Below are positions 5,119 through 6,651 of a stretch of DNA of 6,651 nucleotides, one piece after another. Below the pieces are notes generated by a model. That model was not told the origin of the DNA, searched no databases, and saw only the letters and a program-made list of their open reading frames with translations. The DNA is from Desulfovibrio sp. (GTDB lineage: Bacteria > Desulfobacterota > Desulfovibrionia > Desulfovibrionales > Desulfovibrionaceae): assembly GCA_031270875.1 (NCBI GenBank), contig JAISXC010000295.1, forward strand, positions 1 through 6,651, given 5' to 3'. Each line of letters starts with the position of its first letter. Position 1 is the stretch's first letter. A program made the translations under genes and the position numbers.

Positions 5119-5814
5119 ATGAGCGAGATAACCTGGTACGGACATTCAGCGTTCAAAATCCGTTCCTCAGCGCCCGCGGGAGACGCCGCGGTGCTGATTG
5201 ACCCGTTTTTTCCGTCGGGCTGCGGCATGACGGCGGGCAAAACCGGTTTGATTGATATGGTTCTCGTCACGCATGATCACGCGGACCATGTCGGGGAGGC
5301 GGTGGCCGTCTGCAAGAAGACCGGCGCAATGCTTGGCGCCATTGTGGGTACAGCCGCCAGACTCGTACAGGCCGGACTTCCGGAAAACCAGGTGTTGAAC
5401 GGCATCGGTTTCAACATGGGCGGCACGATAACTCATAAAGGACTGAGCGTGACAATGACCCAGGCCTTCCACTCCAGTGAGTCGGGCGCGCCGGCCGGCT
5501 ACATCATAACCATGCCTGACGGCCTTACTGTCTATCATGCGGGCGATACGTGCGTTTTCAGCGGAATGGAACTCTGGGGCAAATTATACCCTATTGACGT
5601 GGCGCTGTTGCCCGTCGGCGGTCTTTTCACCATGGATTTCCGCCAGGCGGCGCTGGCCTGCAAGCTTCTGCAATGCAGAGCGGCAGTGCCCATGCATTGG
5701 GGCACTTTTCCGGTTCTGGCGCAAAGCACGGAAGATTTCAAAAAGGAGCTTGCCCTGATCTGTCCGAATTGTCGCTGTATTGATGTAAAACCGGGCGAAA
5801 GCTTTACTCCGTGA
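5119..5814 (+). CDS. UPF0173-type metallo-beta-lactamase-fold hydrolase
   Basis: The 231-residue protein is a complete small metallo-beta-lactamase-fold enzyme. It has WYGHSAF near the N-terminus (6-12) and the metal motif [11 protein letters not shown] (51-61) with His52, His54, Asp56 and His57. The remaining ligands are His118 in AFHSS, Asp143 in YHAGDT (139-144) and His193 in PMHWGTFP. This set and the length fit the UPF0173 group (YtkL/UlaG-like), predicted two-metal hydrolases whose substrate is unknown. There is no signal peptide, so it is cytosolic. A strong ribosome site (AGAGGTGG) lies just before the ATG at 5119. It starts 24 nt after ubiX and was probably co-transcribed, which hints at a shared metabolic theme without proving one. 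It ends 71 nt from the convergent motB. Confidence 0.88.
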   Translation: MSEITWYGHSAFKIRSSAPAGDAAVLIDPFFPSGCGMTAGKTGLIDMVLVTHDHADHVGEAVAVCKKTGAMLGAIVGTAARLVQAGLPENQVLNGIGFNMGGTITHKGLSVTMTQAFHSSESGAPAGYIITMPDGLTVYHAGDTCVFSGMELWGKLYPIDVALLPVGGLFTMDFRQAALACKLLQCRAAVPMHWGTFPVLAQSTEDFKKELALICPNCRCIDVKPGESFTP

Positions 5815-5885
5815 AAAACGGAATCAGCTATTGCTCATTGATGCATTGGCGGACTCAGACCAGTTACGCAGTCGGGAAAGCGGCG

Positions 5886-6596
5886 TCAATACACAATGCT
5901 GTAGGACATGACTTCCGGGCGGTGGAAGAAAAATTCCACACGGCGATTGGCGGCCCTGCTTTTTTCGTCGATGCCTGGTTTGAGCGGACGCGTGTCGCCG
6001 TAGGCGACTCCCCGCATACGCGTGGGTTTGATGCCCTTGTCGGCCAGATAATGCACCATGGCGGCCGAGCGCGCTCCCGACAATTCCCAGCATGAGGCGT
6101 ATGGCGGGCGCGCCTCCTGAGAGTCGGCATGCCCGCGCACAACAAGGTAGAGATTATAGTCCAGCAGAATTGCGAGCACGCTCTGGAGAACCTTTTCGCC
6201 TTCGGGCAAAAGTTCCACCGCGCCCGCCTTGAACATGACATCCGAATTGACGTGCAACTGCACGCCGACGTCATCGGCGCTGATGCCGGAGGAGCTTTGC
6301 GGCACGGCGTCAGCCATGAGCATCTGCCTGAGTTTCTGGGCAATGGCGTAATGGGATTTTTCCACTTCCGTCATTTTAAAATCGCGCGCGTCTATTTTGT
6401 CGGTATTCTGAATAAAGGGATTGTTGGATATCGGCGATGTGGAACTTGAGTCGAAATTGCGTTCGCCGCTGAAATAGGCCGCCAGGCCGGCTTTGGTCTC
6501 CGGCGGAACCATGTTGAGAATCCAGAGCAACAGAAAAAAGGCCATCATTGCCGTCACAAAGTCGGCATAGGCCACCTTCCACGCGCTTCCAGCCAT
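5886..6596 (-). CDS. motB: Flagellar motor stator protein MotB
   Basis: MotB forms the MotA5B2 ion-conducting stator with MotA and anchors it to peptidoglycan. The 236-residue protein starts MAGSAWKVAYADFVTAMMAF, with a single membrane helix (about 9-29) containing the ion-carrying aspartate Asp12 in YADF. A periplasmic linker (30-100) follows, then an OmpA-like peptidoglycan-binding domain (about 103-226). That domain shows VRGHADS (153-159), WELSGARSAAMVHYL (170-184), GVAYGDTRPL and ANRRVEFFF. It is shorter than E. coli MotB (308) but within the range of compact MotBs. An in-frame GTG lies 6 nt upstream (6602-6600). However, GGAG (6605-6602) overlaps that GTG and is correctly spaced, 5 nt, for the ATG at 6596, so I use the ATG. 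The preceding minus-strand frame ends 23 nt upstream and looks like motA. The preference for protons or sodium cannot be read with confidence. Confidence 0.92.
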   Translation of the reverse strand: MAGSAWKVAYADFVTAMMAFFLLLWILNMVPPETKAGLAAYFSGERNFDSSSTSPISNNPFIQNTDKIDARDFKMTEVEKSHYAIAQKLRQMLMADAVPQSSSGISADDVGVQLHVNSDVMFKAGAVELLPEGEKVLQSVLAILLDYNLYLVVRGHADSQEARPPYASCWELSGARSAAMVHYLADKGIKPTRMRGVAYGDTRPLKPGIDEKSRAANRRVEFFFHRPEVMSYSIVY

Positions 6597-6601
6597 AACC
6601 A

Positions 6602-6605
6602 CTCC
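6602..6605 (-). promoter_or_regulatory. Ribosome-binding site that fixes the motB start
   Basis: GGAG on the minus strand lies 5 nt before the ATG at 6596 and overlaps the in-frame GTG at 6602, so the shorter protein beginning MAGSAWK is the likelier product. Confidence 0.7.
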
Positions 6606-6619
6606 AAGTGTTTCGGGGA

Positions 6620-6651
6620 TTAACCGCTCTTCAGCTTTTCTTCCATTTCCA
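6620..6651 (-). CDS. C-terminal end of a probable MotA
   Basis: The last nine codons of a minus-strand gene are visible, reading EMEEKLKSG, then TAA (6622-6620). The charged helical tail fits the cytoplasmic C-terminus of MotA, and motA normally directly precedes motB. The gap to the motB ATG is 23 nt. The call rests mainly on position, since the peptide itself is too short to identify. Confidence 0.5.
   Translation of the reverse strand, partial: EMEEKLKSG

Noticed and set aside
5808..5822. Hairpin TCCGT/ACGGA at the end of the UPF0173 gene as a terminator
   Set aside because: The stem has only five pairs and there is no U-run after it on either strand. The 71-nt convergent gap to motB shows no convincing terminator.

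Overview
The window carries ordinary chromosomal genes of a flagellated, rod-shaped Gram-negative bacterium. Three things point to a sulfate-reducing deltaproteobacterium of the Desulfovibrio type: a free-standing IMP cyclohydrolase, a GAF-domain gene fused head-to-tail with mreB, and PilZ, UbiX and MotB of the matching flavour. This assignment rests on my recall of gene order and protein style, not on a search. I found no mobile element, CRISPR array or phage gene.

Layout, left to right. Positions 1-117 (minus) hold the start of an unidentified protein that leaves the window. Positions 118-298 are a poorly explained gap that contains a short plus-strand reading frame resembling the tail of a periplasmic binding protein. 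Positions 299-889 (minus) encode the cyclohydrolase half of PurH. Positions 890-1242 are a GC-rich divergent intergenic region with two clean hairpins, a near-perfect direct repeat and a doubtful 46-codon ORF. Positions 1243-3314 (plus) are a two-gene unit, tandem-GAF protein then MreB, whose stop and start codons overlap as ATGA. A hairpin at 3339-3357 separates it from a convergent tRNA-Arg(CCG) at 3382-3458 (minus). The tRNA lies 17 nt downstream of a PilZ-domain gene (3476-4378, minus).

Positions 4379-4524 are a divergent control region. It has a good sigma70-type promoter that would make the pilZ-type mRNA nearly leaderless, and a Fur-box-like sequence. From it, ubiX (4525-5094) and a UPF0173 metallo-hydrolase (5119-5814) run on the plus strand. 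MotB (5886-6596) and the last residues of a probable MotA (6620-6651) converge on them from the minus strand.

Functionally the window combines purine synthesis (IMP cyclohydrolase), cell-shape control (MreB with a possible small-molecule sensor), c-di-GMP signalling (PilZ), prenyl-FMN supply for a UbiD-type decarboxylase (UbiX), and the flagellar stator (MotAB). No new multi-gene system stands out. The points most worth a second look are the coupled GAF-MreB pair, the possible leaderless pilZ transcript beside a Fur-like box, and the structured 890-1242 gap.
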